Part shown: positions 51,251 through 60,826 of the stretch, in pieces
Position numbering within the stretch: position 1 is the first letter of the stretch
Layout: each line of letters opens with the position of its first letter
Source: Agromyces sp. S2-1-8
Lineage (GTDB): Bacteria; Actinomycetota; Actinomycetes; Actinomycetales; Microbacteriaceae
Assembly: GCF_021129215.1 (NCBI RefSeq)
Contig: NZ_JAJOLP010000001.1
Location: forward strand, 3,472,001 to 3,536,000
Direction of reading: 5' to 3'
DNA length: 64,000 nucleotides
Notes under the pieces: generated by a model
Told to the model about the DNA's origin: nothing
Database searches by the model: none
The model's input: only the letters and a program-made list of their open reading frames with translations
Translations under genes and position numbers: made by a program

Positions 51251-51619
51251 GTGACGACGATGACCCCGGCTCAGCTCGAACGGTTCCAGGCCCGGTTGCT
51301 CGCCGAGCGTGCCGACGCCGAGGAGCGCGCCGCCGAGTTCGACGACCAGATGAGCGAGGTCCGCCATGCGCGGTCCGAGGCGAGCGCCGACGACGAGCAC
51401 GACCCCGAGGGGCCCACGATGACCCAGGAATGGTCGCAGCGCACCGCCGTGCTCGCCGACGTGCAGGCGGAGCTCGCCGACATCGACCACGCCCTCGCCC
51501 GCATCGCCGACGGCACCTACGGCGTCTGCGCCCGCTGCGGCAAGCGCATCACCGTCGCCCGGCTCGACGCCCGGCCGACCGCGACGCTCTGCATCGACTG
51601 CGCACGCCTCGCTCGGTGA
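51251..51619 (+). CDS. DksA/TraR-type C4 zinc finger protein
   Basis: A 122-residue small protein. The first 80 residues form an acidic coiled-coil-like helix pair (ERFQARLLAERADAEERAAE), then comes the four-cysteine zinc finger, CARCGKRITVARLDARP and then CIDCA. DksA-type proteins bind RNA polymerase through its secondary channel. The GTG at 51251 is chosen because AAGGAG ends 10 nt before it; the GTG at 51242 is too close to that site, and the ATG at 51260 is the other option. It is divergent from dnaX. Confidence 0.85.
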   Translation: MTTMTPAQLERFQARLLAERADAEERAAEFDDQMSEVRHARSEASADDEHDPEGPTMTQEWSQRTAVLADVQAELADIDHALARIADGTYGVCARCGKRITVARLDARPTATLCIDCARLAR

Positions 51620-51621
51620 CG

Positions 51622-51656
51622 ACGGGGTGCCCGGCGCTCGGCGCCGGGCACCCCGT
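51622..51656. terminator. Bidirectional terminator between the DksA-like and IPT-repeat genes
   Basis: ACGGGGTGCCCGGCGC (51622-51637), loop TCG, GCGCCGGGCACCCCGT (51641-51656): a perfect 16-bp stem. It fills the gap between two converging genes, 2 bp and 8 bp from their stops. No T-run. Confidence 0.8.
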
Positions 51657-51664
51657 CCGCGGGT

Positions 51665-54600
51665 TCAGGCCCGGCCGGAGCGCCGCCGCACGACGAACAG
51701 CATGCCGAGGCCGAGCAGGAGCACCCCGCCGCCCAGGACGAGCGGCCCGATCAGGTCGACGCCGGTCGAGGCGATCGCTCCCGGCTTCGTTCCGGGCGTC
51801 GATGCGGGTGACGACTCGTACGTGAAGCCGGCGGGCAGACTCGCCTCGCCGCACTCCTCGGTGCCGACGACCGTGACGTCGACGACGCCGGTACCGGCAG
51901 GAGCCACCGCGACGATCGTGCCGTCGTCGATCACCTCGAACGAGGTCGCCGGTGCGTCACCGAACAGCACCTCGGTCGCGTCGGTGAAGCACTGACCGGA
52001 GATGGTCACCTCTGTGCCGCCCGCCTCAGGTCCGTTCGGCGGATCGACGTCGTCGATCACCGTCGGCACGTAGGTGAACGCGAGTGCGTTGCTCTCGCCC
52101 CCGGGCGTCGTCACCACCACGTCGACCTCACCGGCCGCGTGGGCCGGGGTCTCGAACGTGATCTCGGTGTCGCTCACCTGGGTGAACGGTACCGGCAGCC
52201 CGTCGACGGTCACCTCCGAGGCATCCCCCAGGTCGGTGCCCGTGATCGTGACGAGCGTGCCGCCCGCGGTCGGTCCCTCGTCGGGTGTGAGGCTCGTCAG
52301 GCTCGGCACCGCGTAGTACGTGAACGGCAATGCGTTGCTCGGCCCACCCGCCGTGACGACGACCACGTTCACCTCGCCCGCCGCGTGCGCCGGGGTCTCG
52401 AACGTGATCTCCGTCGGGCTCACCTGCGTGAACGGCACCGACACCCCATCGACCGTCACCTCGGTCGCCCCACCGAGATCGGTACCCGTGATCGTCACCG
52501 GCGTACCACCGGCCACCGGACCCGCATCCGGATCGAGATCGGTCAGCACCGGCGCCGGCACGTACGTGAACGGCAGCGCATTGCTCTCACCGCCCGGCGT
52601 CGTCACCACGACGTCGACCGGGCCCGCCGCGTGCGACGGCGTCTGGAACGCAACCGTCGTGTCGTCCACCTGCGTGAACGGCACCGACACCCCATCGACC
52701 GTCAACTCAGTCGCACCGGCAAGGTTCGTCCCGGTCACCGTCACGAGCGTGCCACCCGCCGTCGGCCCCTCCTCCGGCGAGAGCGCCGTGAGCGTCGGCA
52801 CGTCGTAGTACGTGAACGGCAACGCATTGCTCTCACCACCGGGAGTCGTGACGACGACATCGACCGGTCCCGCCGTGTGCGCGGGGGTCTCGAACGTGAT
52901 CTCGGTCGGGCTCACCTGCGTGAACGGCACCGACACCCCGTCGACCGTCACCGCCGTCGCCCCGCCGAGATCGGTGCCCGTGATCGTCACCGGCGTACCG
53001 CCCGCCACCGGCCCCGCATCCGGGTCGAGCCCCGTGATCGCGGGCACCGCGTAATACGTGAACGGGAGTGCGTTGCTGTCCCCGCCGGGCGTCGTCACGA
53101 CCACGTCGACCGGGCCGGCGGCATGCGCCGGCGTCGTGAACGTGATCTCGGTCGGGCCCACCTGCGTGAACGGCACCGACACCCCGTCGACCGTCACCGC
53201 CGTCGCCCCGCCGAGATCGGTACCCGTGATCGTCACCGGAGTACCGCCTGCGACCGGGCCCGCATCGGGATCGAGCCCCGTGAGCAGCGGCGCCGGCACA
53301 TAGGTGAACGCGAGCGGACCGCTCGCGCCGCCCGGCGTCGTCACGACCACGTCGACCGGGCCGGCCGCATGCGCCGGGGTCTCGAACGTGATCTCCGTGT
53401 CGCTCACCTGCGTGAACGGCACCGACACCCCGTCGACCGTCACCTCAGCGGCATCCCCGAGATCGGTGCCCGTGATCGTCACCGGCGTACCGCCCGCGAC
53501 CGGCCCCGCGTCGGGCGCCAGCGCCGTGAGCACCGGCGCGGCGACGTAGGTGAACGGCAGGGCGTTGCTCTCGCCGCCCGGGGTCGTCACGACGACGTCG
53601 ACCTCGCCTGCGAGGTGGGCGGGCGTGACGAAGTCGATCTCCGTCGGGCCCACCTGCGTGAACGGCACCGACACCCCGTCGACCGTCACCTCGGTCGCCC
53701 CACCGAGATCGGTACCCGTGATCGTCACGGGCGTACCGCCCGCGACCGGACCCGCGTCAGGATCGAGCGCGGCGAGCACCGGCGCCGGCACGTACGTGTA
53801 GGTGAGCGGGTCGCTCTCGCCGCCGGGTGTGGTGACGACCACGTCGACCTCGCCGGCGGCGTGGGGCGGAGTCGTGAACACGATCGTCGTGTCGCTCACC
53901 GGGGTGAATGCCACGGCGACGCCGTCGACCGTGAGCTCACTGGCACCTGCGAGGTTCGTGCCCGTCACGGTCACGATCGTGCCGCCCACGGTCGGTCCCT
54001 CGTCGGGGTCGAGCGCGGCGAGCGTCGGCACCGCGTAGTACGTGAACGGCAGCGCGTTGCTCTCACCGCCGCCGGTCACCACGACGACGTCGACCTCCCC
54101 GGCCGCGTGCGCGGGAGTCTCGAACTCGATCTCCGTCGGGCTCACCTGGGTGAACGGCACCGACACCCCGTCGACCGTCACCTCCGTCGCGCCGCCGAGA
54201 TCGGTACCCGTGATCGTCACCGGCGTGCCGCCCGCGATCGGCCCCGCGTCAGGGTCGAGCGCCGTGATGACCGGGCCGGGCAGGTAGGTGAAGACGAGCG
54301 GGTCGCTCGCGCCACCCGGGGTCGTCACGACCACGTCGACGGGACCCGCCGCGTGCGGCGCCGTCGTGAACGTGATCTGCGTGTCGCTCACCTGGGTGAA
54401 CGGCACCGATACCCCGTCGACCGTCACCTCCGTGGCACCGCCGAGCGCGCTGCCGGTGATCGTCACCAGCGTGCCGCCCGCCGCTGGGCCTTCGTCGGGC
54501 GTGAGGGTCGTGAGCACGGGCTCGTCGAAGTAGGTGAAGGGCAGCGCGTTGCTGTCGCCGCCGGCTGTCGTCACCACCACGTCGACCTCACCGGCCGCGT

Positions 54601-57600
54601 GGGCCGGGGTCTCGAACGTGATCTCCGTGTCGCTCACCTGGGTGAACGGCACCGACACCCCGTCGACGGTCACCTCCGAGGCATCCCCGAGGTCGGTGCC
54701 CGTGATCGTCACCGGAGTACCGCCCGCGACCGGGCCTTGGTCGGGCGCCAGCGCCGTCAGCACCGGCGCGGGGATGTACGTGAACGTCAGCGGATCGCTC
54801 GCGCCGCCCGGTGTCGTCACGACCACGTCGACCGGTCCGGCCGCGTGCGGCGGCGACGAGAACGTGATCTGCGTGGGGCTCACCTGGATGAACGGCACGG
54901 CGACGCCGTCGACCGAGACCTCGGTCGCGCCGCCGAGCGCAGTGCCGTCGATGGTCACGAGCGTGCCGCCTGCGGTGGGCCCTTCGTCGGGCGTGAGGCT
55001 GGCCAGGCTCGGCACCGCGTAGTACGTGAACGGGAGTGCGTTGCTGTCCCCGCCGGGCGTCGTCACGACCACGTCGACCGGGCCGGCGGCATGCGCCGGC
55101 GTCGTGAACGTGATCTCGGTCGGGCCCACCTGCGTGAACGGCACCGGCACCCCGTCGACCGTCACCTCGGTCGCGCCGCCGAGATCGGTGCCCGTGATCG
55201 TCACCGGAGTTCCGCCTGCGACCGGGCCCGCATCGGGGTCGAGCCCCGTGAGCAGCGGCGCCGGCACATAGGTGAACGCGAGTGGACCGCTCGCGCCGCC
55301 CGGCGTCGTGACGACCACGTCGACCGGGCCGGCCGCATGCGCCGGGGTCTCGAACGTGATCTCCGTGTCGCTCACCTGCGTGAACGGCACCGACACCCCG
55401 TCGACCGTGAGCTCGGTCGCACCGCCGAGCGCCCTACCCGTGACGGTCACCGACGTGCCGCCCGCGGTCGGTCCCTCGTCGGGTGTGAGGCTCGTCAGGC
55501 TCGGCACCGCGTAGTACGTGAACGGCAATGCGTTGCTCGGCCCACCCGCCGTGACGACGACCACGTTCACCTCGCCCGCCGCGTGCGCCGGGGTCTCGAA
55601 CGTGATCTCCGTCGGGCTCACCTGCGTGAACGGCACCGACACCCCATCGACCGTCACCTCGGTCGCCCCACCGAGATCGGTACCCGTGATCGTCACCGGC
55701 GTACCACCGGCCACCGGACCCGCATCCGGATCGAGATCGGTCAGCACCGGCGCCGGCACGTACGTGAACGGCAACGCATTGCTCTCACCGCCCGGCGTCG
55801 TCACCACGACGTCGACCGGGCCCGCCGCGTGCGACGGCGTCTGGAACGCAACCGTCGTGTCGTCCACCTGCGTGAACGGCACCGACACCCCATCGACCGT
55901 CAACTCAGTCGCACCGGCAAGGTTCGTCCCGGTCACCGTCACGAGCGTGCCACCCGCCGTCGGCCCCTCCTCCGGCGAGAGCGCCGTGAGCGTCGGCACG
56001 TCGTAGTACGTGAACGGCAACGCATTGCTCTCACCACCGGGAGTCGTGACGACGACATCGACCGGTCCCGCCGTGTGCGCGGGGGTCTCGAACGTGATCT
56101 CCGTCGGGCTCACCTGCGTGAACGGCACCGACACCCCGTCGACCGTCACCGCCGTCGCCCCACCGAAATCGGTACCCGTGATCGTCACCGGCGTACCGCC
56201 CGCCACCGGCCCCGCATCGGGGTCGAGCCCCGTGAGCAGCGGACCGGGCAGGTAGGTGAAGACGAGCGGGTCGCTCGCGCCGCCCGGCGTCGTGACGACC
56301 ACGTCGACCGGGCCGGCGGCATGCGCCGGCGTCGTGAATGTGATCTGCGTGTCGCTCACCTGGGTGAACGGCACCGACACCCCGTCGACCGTCACCTCGG
56401 TCGCGCCGCCGAGTGCCGTGCCGTCGATCGTCACCGGCGTGCCGCCCGCCGCTGGGCCCTCGTCGGGCGTGAGGGTCGTGAGCACGGGCTCGTCGAAGTA
56501 CGTGAACGGCAGCGCATTGCTGTCGCCGCCCGGCGTCGTCACGACGACGTCCACGGGGCCCGCGGCGTGCGCGGGCGTCGAGAACGTGATCTGCGTGCCG
56601 CTCACCTGCGTGAACGGCACCGACACCCCGTCGACCGTCACTTCAGAGGCATCCCCAAGATCGGTGCCCGTGATCGTCACCGGAGTGCCACCCGCAACCG
56701 GGCCCGCTTCGGGATCGAGGTCGGTGAGCACCGGCGCAGGAATGTACGTGAACGTCAGCGGGCCGCTCTCGCCGCCGGCGGTCGTGACCGTCACGTCGAC
56801 GGGGCCGGCAGCGTGCGCGGGCGTCGAGAACGTGATCTGCGTGTCGCTCACCTGCGTGAACGGCACCGAGACACCGTCGACCGAGACCTCGGTCGCCCCG
56901 GCCAGGTCGGTGCCGTCGATCGTCACGGGGGTGCCGCCTGCGGCCGGCCCTTCGTCGGGCGTCAGCGTCGTGAGGACCGGAGCGGGCACGTAGGTGAACG
57001 TGAGCGGAGCGCTCACGCCCGCCGCGGTCGTGACCGTCACCCCGACCGGGCCTTCGGCGTGCGGCGGAGTCGAGAAGGTGATCTGGGTCTCGCTCACCTG
57101 CGTGAAGGGCACCGAGACACCGTCGACGGTGACCGCGGTCGCACCGCCGAGCGCCGTGCCGTCGATCGTCACGAGCGTGCCGCCTGCGGTCGGACCCTCG
57201 TCGGGCGTGAGCGTCGTCAGCACCGGCGCCACGAGATTCGGTCCGACGAGGGCGCGAGCGAGGTTCAGCTCGAGGAGTTCGGGCACGATCGTCGTCGGCA
57301 GGAGGCTCAGGCGCAGGGCGGTCTCCTCGAAGACCTGGCCGGCGACGCCGGGCGACGGCTCCTGCACGTTCGCGAGCAGCGACACGACCGTGTTGAGGAG
57401 GAGCAGCGCAGGGTTCAACTCGTTGATGACGGGGTTCAGGACGTCGTCGGTCAGCGTGGTGAGGAAGGTTCCGAGCGCGCCGGTATCGGGGTCGATCACC
57501 GCGTCCACGATCGGGCCGAGGGTATCGAGGATGATCTCGTCGGTGAGTCCTCCGATCGGCAGGCCGCCGAGCGCGGTGATGCCGACCGTCGCCGTGCCGT

Positions 57601-58777
57601 CGGAGATCTGCAGGAGCGTTCCCGTCACCGTGACGTTGACGAGCGGGAGCGACAGCGGTGCCGGTCCGTTGATGTCGACGTCGATGGAGACGGCGGCGTT
57701 GTTCAGCGCGTTCGTGACCGCGAGATCGAGATCGGCGACGAGTCCGTCGACGAGTTCGGCGACCTGGCTCGTGACCTCGGTGAGCACCGCGCTCGAGAGC
57801 AGCTCGGTGCTCGGGTCGAGGTCATTGAGCCCTCCGACGAGTTGGTCGAGGTCGAGCGTGATCGTGCCGTTCTGCAGGTCGATGACGACGCCGCCGCCGG
57901 AGTCGAGCGGCATGTCGAGCACGGCGTCGACCGCGGCCTGCAGGTCGACGGTCACGGTCGCGGAGGCGTCTCCCAGGCCTCCGACCGCGAGGACGCTGCT
58001 GACGGCCGAGAGGACGCCCTCAACGAGCAGTCCATCGGGACCGGCGAGTGCGTCGACCTCTGCGTCGAGGTCGGCCACGGCTGCGTCGACCGTGCCGGTG
58101 ATGCCCTCGACGACCGGGCTGTCCACGACGACCGTCGCGCTTGCGATCTCGTAGTCGCCGACGGGCGCACCGCCGGTGTTCGCCGCGGCGTTCGCGCTGA
58201 TCGCGCCGAGCGTGACGTCGAGGTCGGAGATCGTCGTGGCGAACTCGGGGCCGAGCAGCTGGGCCAGGTCGAGGCTCATCGGGCCCGGCGCGACGCCGGG
58301 CGCGGGGGTGACCCCGGTGCCGATCGCACCCGAGTCCGAGATGAGCCCCGAGGCGCCGATCGACGATCCGTCGATCGCTGCGCTCGCGTACTGGCCGACG
58401 ACGCCCGCCTCGGTGAAGTTCAGCGGCACCTGCACGCCGCCGCCGATGTCGATGCTCAGCACCGAGAGCGCCGAGAGGTCGAGGTTCGTCGAATTGGTCT
58501 CAGGGGTGACGCCGTCGCTGGAGGCCGTCTCGCCGTCGATGCCGGCGACAGCGCTCAGATCGACGAAATCGAGCAGCGTGCCCGAGAGGAACTGTCCTTC
58601 GGCGTACGACGTGTCCCCCGGTGCGGCTTGCGCGGAGATCGCACCGCCGCCCGCGGTGAGCGCGACGACCCCGACGGCGGCGAGCCATCGCAGGGCCCGG
58701 TGCCCTCGCGGGTCTTCGGCTCGGTGCGCTCCTCGGCGCCTCCGTTCGACGGTCGTACGGGCGCGCGCGACGAACAT
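51665..58777 (-). CDS. Giant choice-of-anchor G surface protein with 22 IPT/TIG repeats
   Basis: A 2370-residue secreted protein. Residues 1 to about 52 are a long Sec signal (RALRWLAAVGVVALTAGG, ending ISAQA). About 53-515 match the choice-of-anchor G domain (EGQFLSGTLLDFVDLSAVAG, then SIDIGGGVQVPLNF). From 57229 down to about 51815 come 22 IPT/TIG immunoglobulin-like repeats of 81-83 residues; 21 are near-identical (GPVAGGTPVTITGTDLGGAT) and the last is diverged and contains two Cys. The C terminus has IASTG, a hydrophobic helix and RRRSGRA, which fits a LAXTG-like sorting signal for a class E sortase. The ATG at 58777 follows GGGGGG and starts the signal peptide. Likely role: a long stalk displaying the N-terminal domain, for adhesion or biofilm; inference. 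Confidence 0.9.
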   Translation of the reverse strand: MFVARARTTVERRRRGAHRAEDPRGHRALRWLAAVGVVALTAGGGAISAQAAPGDTSYAEGQFLSGTLLDFVDLSAVAGIDGETASSDGVTPETNSTNLDLSALSVLSIDIGGGVQVPLNFTEAGVVGQYASAAIDGSSIGASGLISDSGAIGTGVTPAPGVAPGPMSLDLAQLLGPEFATTISDLDVTLGAISANAAANTGGAPVGDYEIASATVVVDSPVVEGITGTVDAAVADLDAEVDALAGPDGLLVEGVLSAVSSVLAVGGLGDASATVTVDLQAAVDAVLDMPLDSGGGVVIDLQNGTITLDLDQLVGGLNDLDPSTELLSSAVLTEVTSQVAELVDGLVADLDLAVTNALNNAAVSIDVDINGPAPLSLPLVNVTVTGTLLQISDGTATVGITALGGLPIGGLTDEIILDTLGPIVDAVIDPDTGALGTFLTTLTDDVLNPVINELNPALLLLNTVVSLLANVQEPSPGVAGQVFEETALRLSLLPTTIVPELLELNLARALVGPNLVAPVLTTLTPDEGPTAGGTLVTIDGTALGGATAVTVDGVSVPFTQVSETQITFSTPPHAEGPVGVTVTTAAGVSAPLTFTYVPAPVLTTLTPDEGPAAGGTPVTIDGTDLAGATEVSVDGVSVPFTQVSDTQITFSTPAHAAGPVDVTVTTAGGESGPLTFTYIPAPVLTDLDPEAGPVAGGTPVTITGTDLGDASEVTVDGVSVPFTQVSGTQITFSTPAHAAGPVDVVVTTPGGDSNALPFTYFDEPVLTTLTPDEGPAAGGTPVTIDGTALGGATEVTVDGVSVPFTQVSDTQITFTTPAHAAGPVDVVVTTPGGASDPLVFTYLPGPLLTGLDPDAGPVAGGTPVTITGTDFGGATAVTVDGVSVPFTQVSPTEITFETPAHTAGPVDVVVTTPGGESNALPFTYYDVPTLTALSPEEGPTAGGTLVTVTGTNLAGATELTVDGVSVPFTQVDDTTVAFQTPSHAAGPVDVVVTTPGGESNALPFTYVPAPVLTDLDPDAGPVAGGTPVTITGTDLGGATEVTVDGVSVPFTQVSPTEITFETPAHAAGEVNVVVVTAGGPSNALPFTYYAVPSLTSLTPDEGPTAGGTSVTVTGRALGGATELTVDGVSVPFTQVSDTEITFETPAHAAGPVDVVVTTPGGASGPLAFTYVPAPLLTGLDPDAGPVAGGTPVTITGTDLGGATEVTVDGVPVPFTQVGPTEITFTTPAHAAGPVDVVVTTPGGDSNALPFTYYAVPSLASLTPDEGPTAGGTLVTIDGTALGGATEVSVDGVAVPFIQVSPTQITFSSPPHAAGPVDVVVTTPGGASDPLTFTYIPAPVLTALAPDQGPVAGGTPVTITGTDLGDASEVTVDGVSVPFTQVSDTEITFETPAHAAGEVDVVVTTAGGDSNALPFTYFDEPVLTTLTPDEGPAAGGTLVTITGSALGGATEVTVDGVSVPFTQVSDTQITFTTAPHAAGPVDVVVTTPGGASDPLVFTYLPGPVITALDPDAGPIAGGTPVTITGTDLGGATEVTVDGVSVPFTQVSPTEIEFETPAHAAGEVDVVVVTGGGESNALPFTYYAVPTLAALDPDEGPTVGGTIVTVTGTNLAGASELTVDGVAVAFTPVSDTTIVFTTPPHAAGEVDVVVTTPGGESDPLTYTYVPAPVLAALDPDAGPVAGGTPVTITGTDLGGATEVTVDGVSVPFTQVGPTEIDFVTPAHLAGEVDVVVTTPGGESNALPFTYVAAPVLTALAPDAGPVAGGTPVTITGTDLGDAAEVTVDGVSVPFTQVSDTEITFETPAHAAGPVDVVVTTPGGASGPLAFTYVPAPLLTGLDPDAGPVAGGTPVTITGTDLGGATAVTVDGVSVPFTQVGPTEITFTTPAHAAGPVDVVVTTPGGDSNALPFTYYAVPAITGLDPDAGPVAGGTPVTITGTDLGGATAVTVDGVSVPFTQVSPTEITFETPAHTAGPVDVVVTTPGGESNALPFTYYDVPTLTALSPEEGPTAGGTLVTVTGTNLAGATELTVDGVSVPFTQVDDTTVAFQTPSHAAGPVDVVVTTPGGESNALPFTYVPAPVLTDLDPDAGPVAGGTPVTITGTDLGGATEVTVDGVSVPFTQVSPTEITFETPAHAAGEVNVVVVTAGGPSNALPFTYYAVPSLTSLTPDEGPTAGGTLVTITGTDLGDASEVTVDGLPVPFTQVSDTEITFETPAHAAGEVDVVVTTPGGESNALAFTYVPTVIDDVDPPNGPEAGGTEVTISGQCFTDATEVLFGDAPATSFEVIDDGTIVAVAPAGTGVVDVTVVGTEECGEASLPAGFTYESSPASTPGTKPGAIASTGVDLIGPLVLGGGVLLLGLGMLFVVRRRSGRA
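51815..57229 (-). repeat. Tandem array of 22 IPT/TIG repeats (about 246 bp each)
   Basis: The repeat period is 246 bp with rare units of 243 or 249. A block at 52259-52904 and one at 55457-56102 (3198 bp, 13 units apart) differ at only one base that I can see. A second pair of near-identical units is offset by 1968 bp (8 units; 53058 against 55026). Other unit pairs are clearly more different. Confidence 0.9.
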
Positions 58778-58890
58778 GTGACGTCCCCCCAGAGTCAGCG
58801 TGCGACGCCCCCCGCGCCGCATGGGCTCAACATATTGCGGCACGGCGCCACCCGATAGGGGAAGCGAGGAAAATCACCCCCGAACGGGGG

Positions 58891-60198
58891 TCAGGTCGAG
58901 CTCCGCAGCCCCCTGAACGACGTCAGGTACAGCGGCGACGATGCGAGCACGACGTAGAGGGCCGCACAGCCCGCGAGCGTCGGAACGAGGCCGAGCTGCT
59001 CGGCCGCGAGGCCGCCGAGGAACGCGCCGAGCGGCATCGTCGCGGCGACACCGGCCGTGGTCACCCCGAAGACGCGGGCGCGCATGCCGTCGGGGATGAG
59101 GCCGTACATCGCGGTCGAGATCATGGGGTTGATCGCGCCTGCGGCGAATCCGGAGAGCGCGAGCACCGGCAGCAGCACCGGCACCGGCGCGCCGAGCGCC
59201 ATCGTGAGGTACGGCAGCGTGCCGGCCACCATGAAGCATGCGGCGAACATGAGCCGTCCAGAGAAGCGATGCCCGACCGCCCCGAAGACGATCGACCCGG
59301 TGAGGGCGCCTGCCGCGAAGCAGCCGACCATGAAGCCCAGCTGGGCCGGGTCGCCGAGCACCTGCGTCGCGTAGAGCGGCTTCAGCACGGTCATGCCGGC
59401 CGCGTCGATCGCGTTCGTGAGCGTGACGAGCAGCACGATCGAGCGCAGCAGCGGCGAGGATGCCACGAAGCGAAGACCCTCGACGAAGCCGCCGCGCTCG
59501 GAGCGAGTCGCGGCGGACTGCTCCTGCGCCCGCCCGTCGGTCGATTTGGTGCGGGCGGTGCGCGGGATGAAGCACGCCACGAGCAGGGCCGAGACGGCGA
59601 ACCCGCCCGCGTCGACGACGAGCGCCGGCATCGGACCGAGGAAGGCGACGAGGGCGCCCGCCGTGCCCGCGCCGAGCATCACGGCCGTCCGCTGCACGGC
59701 CGCCTGTGCGCCGGCCGCGCGCTCGATCGGCCAGCGCGCGAGCGCCGCGAGGTCGGGCGTCATCGAGGTCTTGGCGGTGTCGCCGGGAGGGTCGAGGAGG
59801 CCGCCGAGGAATACGAGCGCGAGCATGACGCCGAAGGGCAGGCCGACGGTCGCATGCAGCAACGGGATCGCGAGCACGGTCACGGCGCTCGCGAGGTCGG
59901 CGACGATGCTCGACACCCGGTAGCCGAAGCGGTCGACGAGGACGCCGCCGAGGGCGCCGCCGATCACGAGCGGCACCGTGGAGAACACGCCGACGACCCC
60001 CGCGGCGAGCGGCGAGCCCGTCTCGGTGAGGGCGATGATCGGCAGCGCGACCAGGGCGATGGCGTTGCCCCCGAGCGAGAACAGCGCGGCGGCGAGATTC
60101 GCGAAGAGCGGGAGCCGCCGGGTCGCCGGTGGGTATCGAGGCGCGTCCTCCTGCGTCGGGAGATCCGCGACCCGCTCGAGGTCGATCTCGGCGCTCAT
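58891..60198 (-). CDS. MFS transporter, probable drug/metabolite exporter
   Basis: A 435-residue membrane protein with twelve hydrophobic segments in two halves. The intracellular loop motif after the second segment reads GGVLVDRFGYRVSSIVADL, the usual MFS signature position. A cytosolic middle loop holds RTKSTDGRAQEQSAA. The sequence resembles the macrolide-efflux-like MFS_3 group. The ATG at 60198 overlaps the stop of an ArsR-type regulator by 4 bp, so the regulator and transporter are one unit and the transporter is probably induced by its own substrate. Confidence 0.88.
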   Translation of the reverse strand: MSAEIDLERVADLPTQEDAPRYPPATRRLPLFANLAAALFSLGGNAIALVALPIIALTETGSPLAAGVVGVFSTVPLVIGGALGGVLVDRFGYRVSSIVADLASAVTVLAIPLLHATVGLPFGVMLALVFLGGLLDPPGDTAKTSMTPDLAALARWPIERAAGAQAAVQRTAVMLGAGTAGALVAFLGPMPALVVDAGGFAVSALLVACFIPRTARTKSTDGRAQEQSAATRSERGGFVEGLRFVASSPLLRSIVLLVTLTNAIDAAGMTVLKPLYATQVLGDPAQLGFMVGCFAAGALTGSIVFGAVGHRFSGRLMFAACFMVAGTLPYLTMALGAPVPVLLPVLALSGFAAGAINPMISTAMYGLIPDGMRARVFGVTTAGVAATMPLGAFLGGLAAEQLGLVPTLAGCAALYVVLASSPLYLTSFRGLRSST

Positions 60199-60773
60199 TG
60201 CTCGGTCCTCGGGAACGTGTGGGTGATCCAGCGCACCGCTCGGGTGCCGGGGCGCGGCTCGCGCCCGACCGCCCACCACTTCTCGCGCACGGCGGCCAGG
60301 TCTGCGGTGAGCTCCCGGAACTCGTCGAGCGTGAGCTGCGCGCCCCCGTCGCTCGAGTCCGATGCGGCGATCCACTCGGGCTCGAGCGCGAATTCGGCGT
60401 CGAGCGCGTCGAGCAGCTCGCGATGGTACGCGTCGATGACCGTCCTGCGCATCGCCTCGGCGGCCTCTCGGCGGTCGGGATCGTCGAGGTACGACTCGGC
60501 GTTCAGGCTCGTCATCTCGTGCGCCGACCGCCACCAGCGCTCGCGGCCGTCGCGCTCGTGCTCGGGCGCGGGCTCGACGAAGCCGTACTTCGCGAGGGTC
60601 GACAGGTGGTAGCTGATCGACCCCGATGCCGCGCCCGTCGCCTCGGCGAGCATGCCGACCGAGTGCGGCCCGTGCATGCGCAGCAGGCCGAGGATGCGCA
60701 ACCGCAGCGGGTGCGCCATGGCGCGCATGGCCCCTGCGTCGCGCAGGTCGATGGAGTTCTCGTGTTCGCTCAC
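60195..60773 (-). CDS. ArsR-type winged-helix transcriptional regulator
   Basis: A 192-residue regulator. The winged helix is AMAHPLRLRILGLLRMHGPH, then SVGMLAEATGAASGSISYHL, the recognition helix. A long C-terminal region rich in charged helices (about 95-192) is typical of the HTH_20-type regulators paired with MFS exporters. No metal-binding Cys pair is seen, so the effector is likely organic. The GTG at 60773 is preferred; a TTG at 60794 would add seven residues but overlaps the palindromic site. It is coupled to the MFS gene. Confidence 0.85.
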   Translation of the reverse strand: MSEHENSIDLRDAGAMRAMAHPLRLRILGLLRMHGPHSVGMLAEATGAASGSISYHLSTLAKYGFVEPAPEHERDGRERWWRSAHEMTSLNAESYLDDPDRREAAEAMRRTVIDAYHRELLDALDAEFALEPEWIAASDSSDGGAQLTLDEFRELTADLAAVREKWWAVGREPRPGTRAVRWITHTFPRTEQ

Positions 60774-60784
60774 ACCGCCATGGT

Positions 60785-60824
60785 AACTCTGCAATAGTTA
60801 TTGCACAACAGTTGTTGCAGAGTT
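60785..60824. promoter_or_regulatory. 40-bp palindromic operator upstream of the ArsR-type gene
   Basis: Ten-bp perfect ends AACTCTGCAA (60785-60794) and TTGCAGAGTT (60815-60824), with inner palindromes TGCAATAGTTATTGCA and CAACAGTTGTTG. It fills the gap between the ackA stop (60827) and the regulator start, and is AT-rich compared with its surroundings. Most likely the regulator's own operator; a terminator for ackA is the alternative. Confidence 0.65.
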
Positions 60825-60826
60825 GC

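Noticed and set aside
51815..57229. CRISPR-like periodic repeats
   Set aside because: The period is 246 bp, the repeats encode a protein domain, and there are no short repeats with unique spacers or cas genes.
52139..58858. A 2239-codon open frame on the strand opposite the IPT-repeat gene
   Set aside because: It mirrors the 246-bp repeats of the real gene, is extremely rich in Arg, His and Asp, and has no start context. Open antisense frames are expected in GC-rich repetitive coding DNA.
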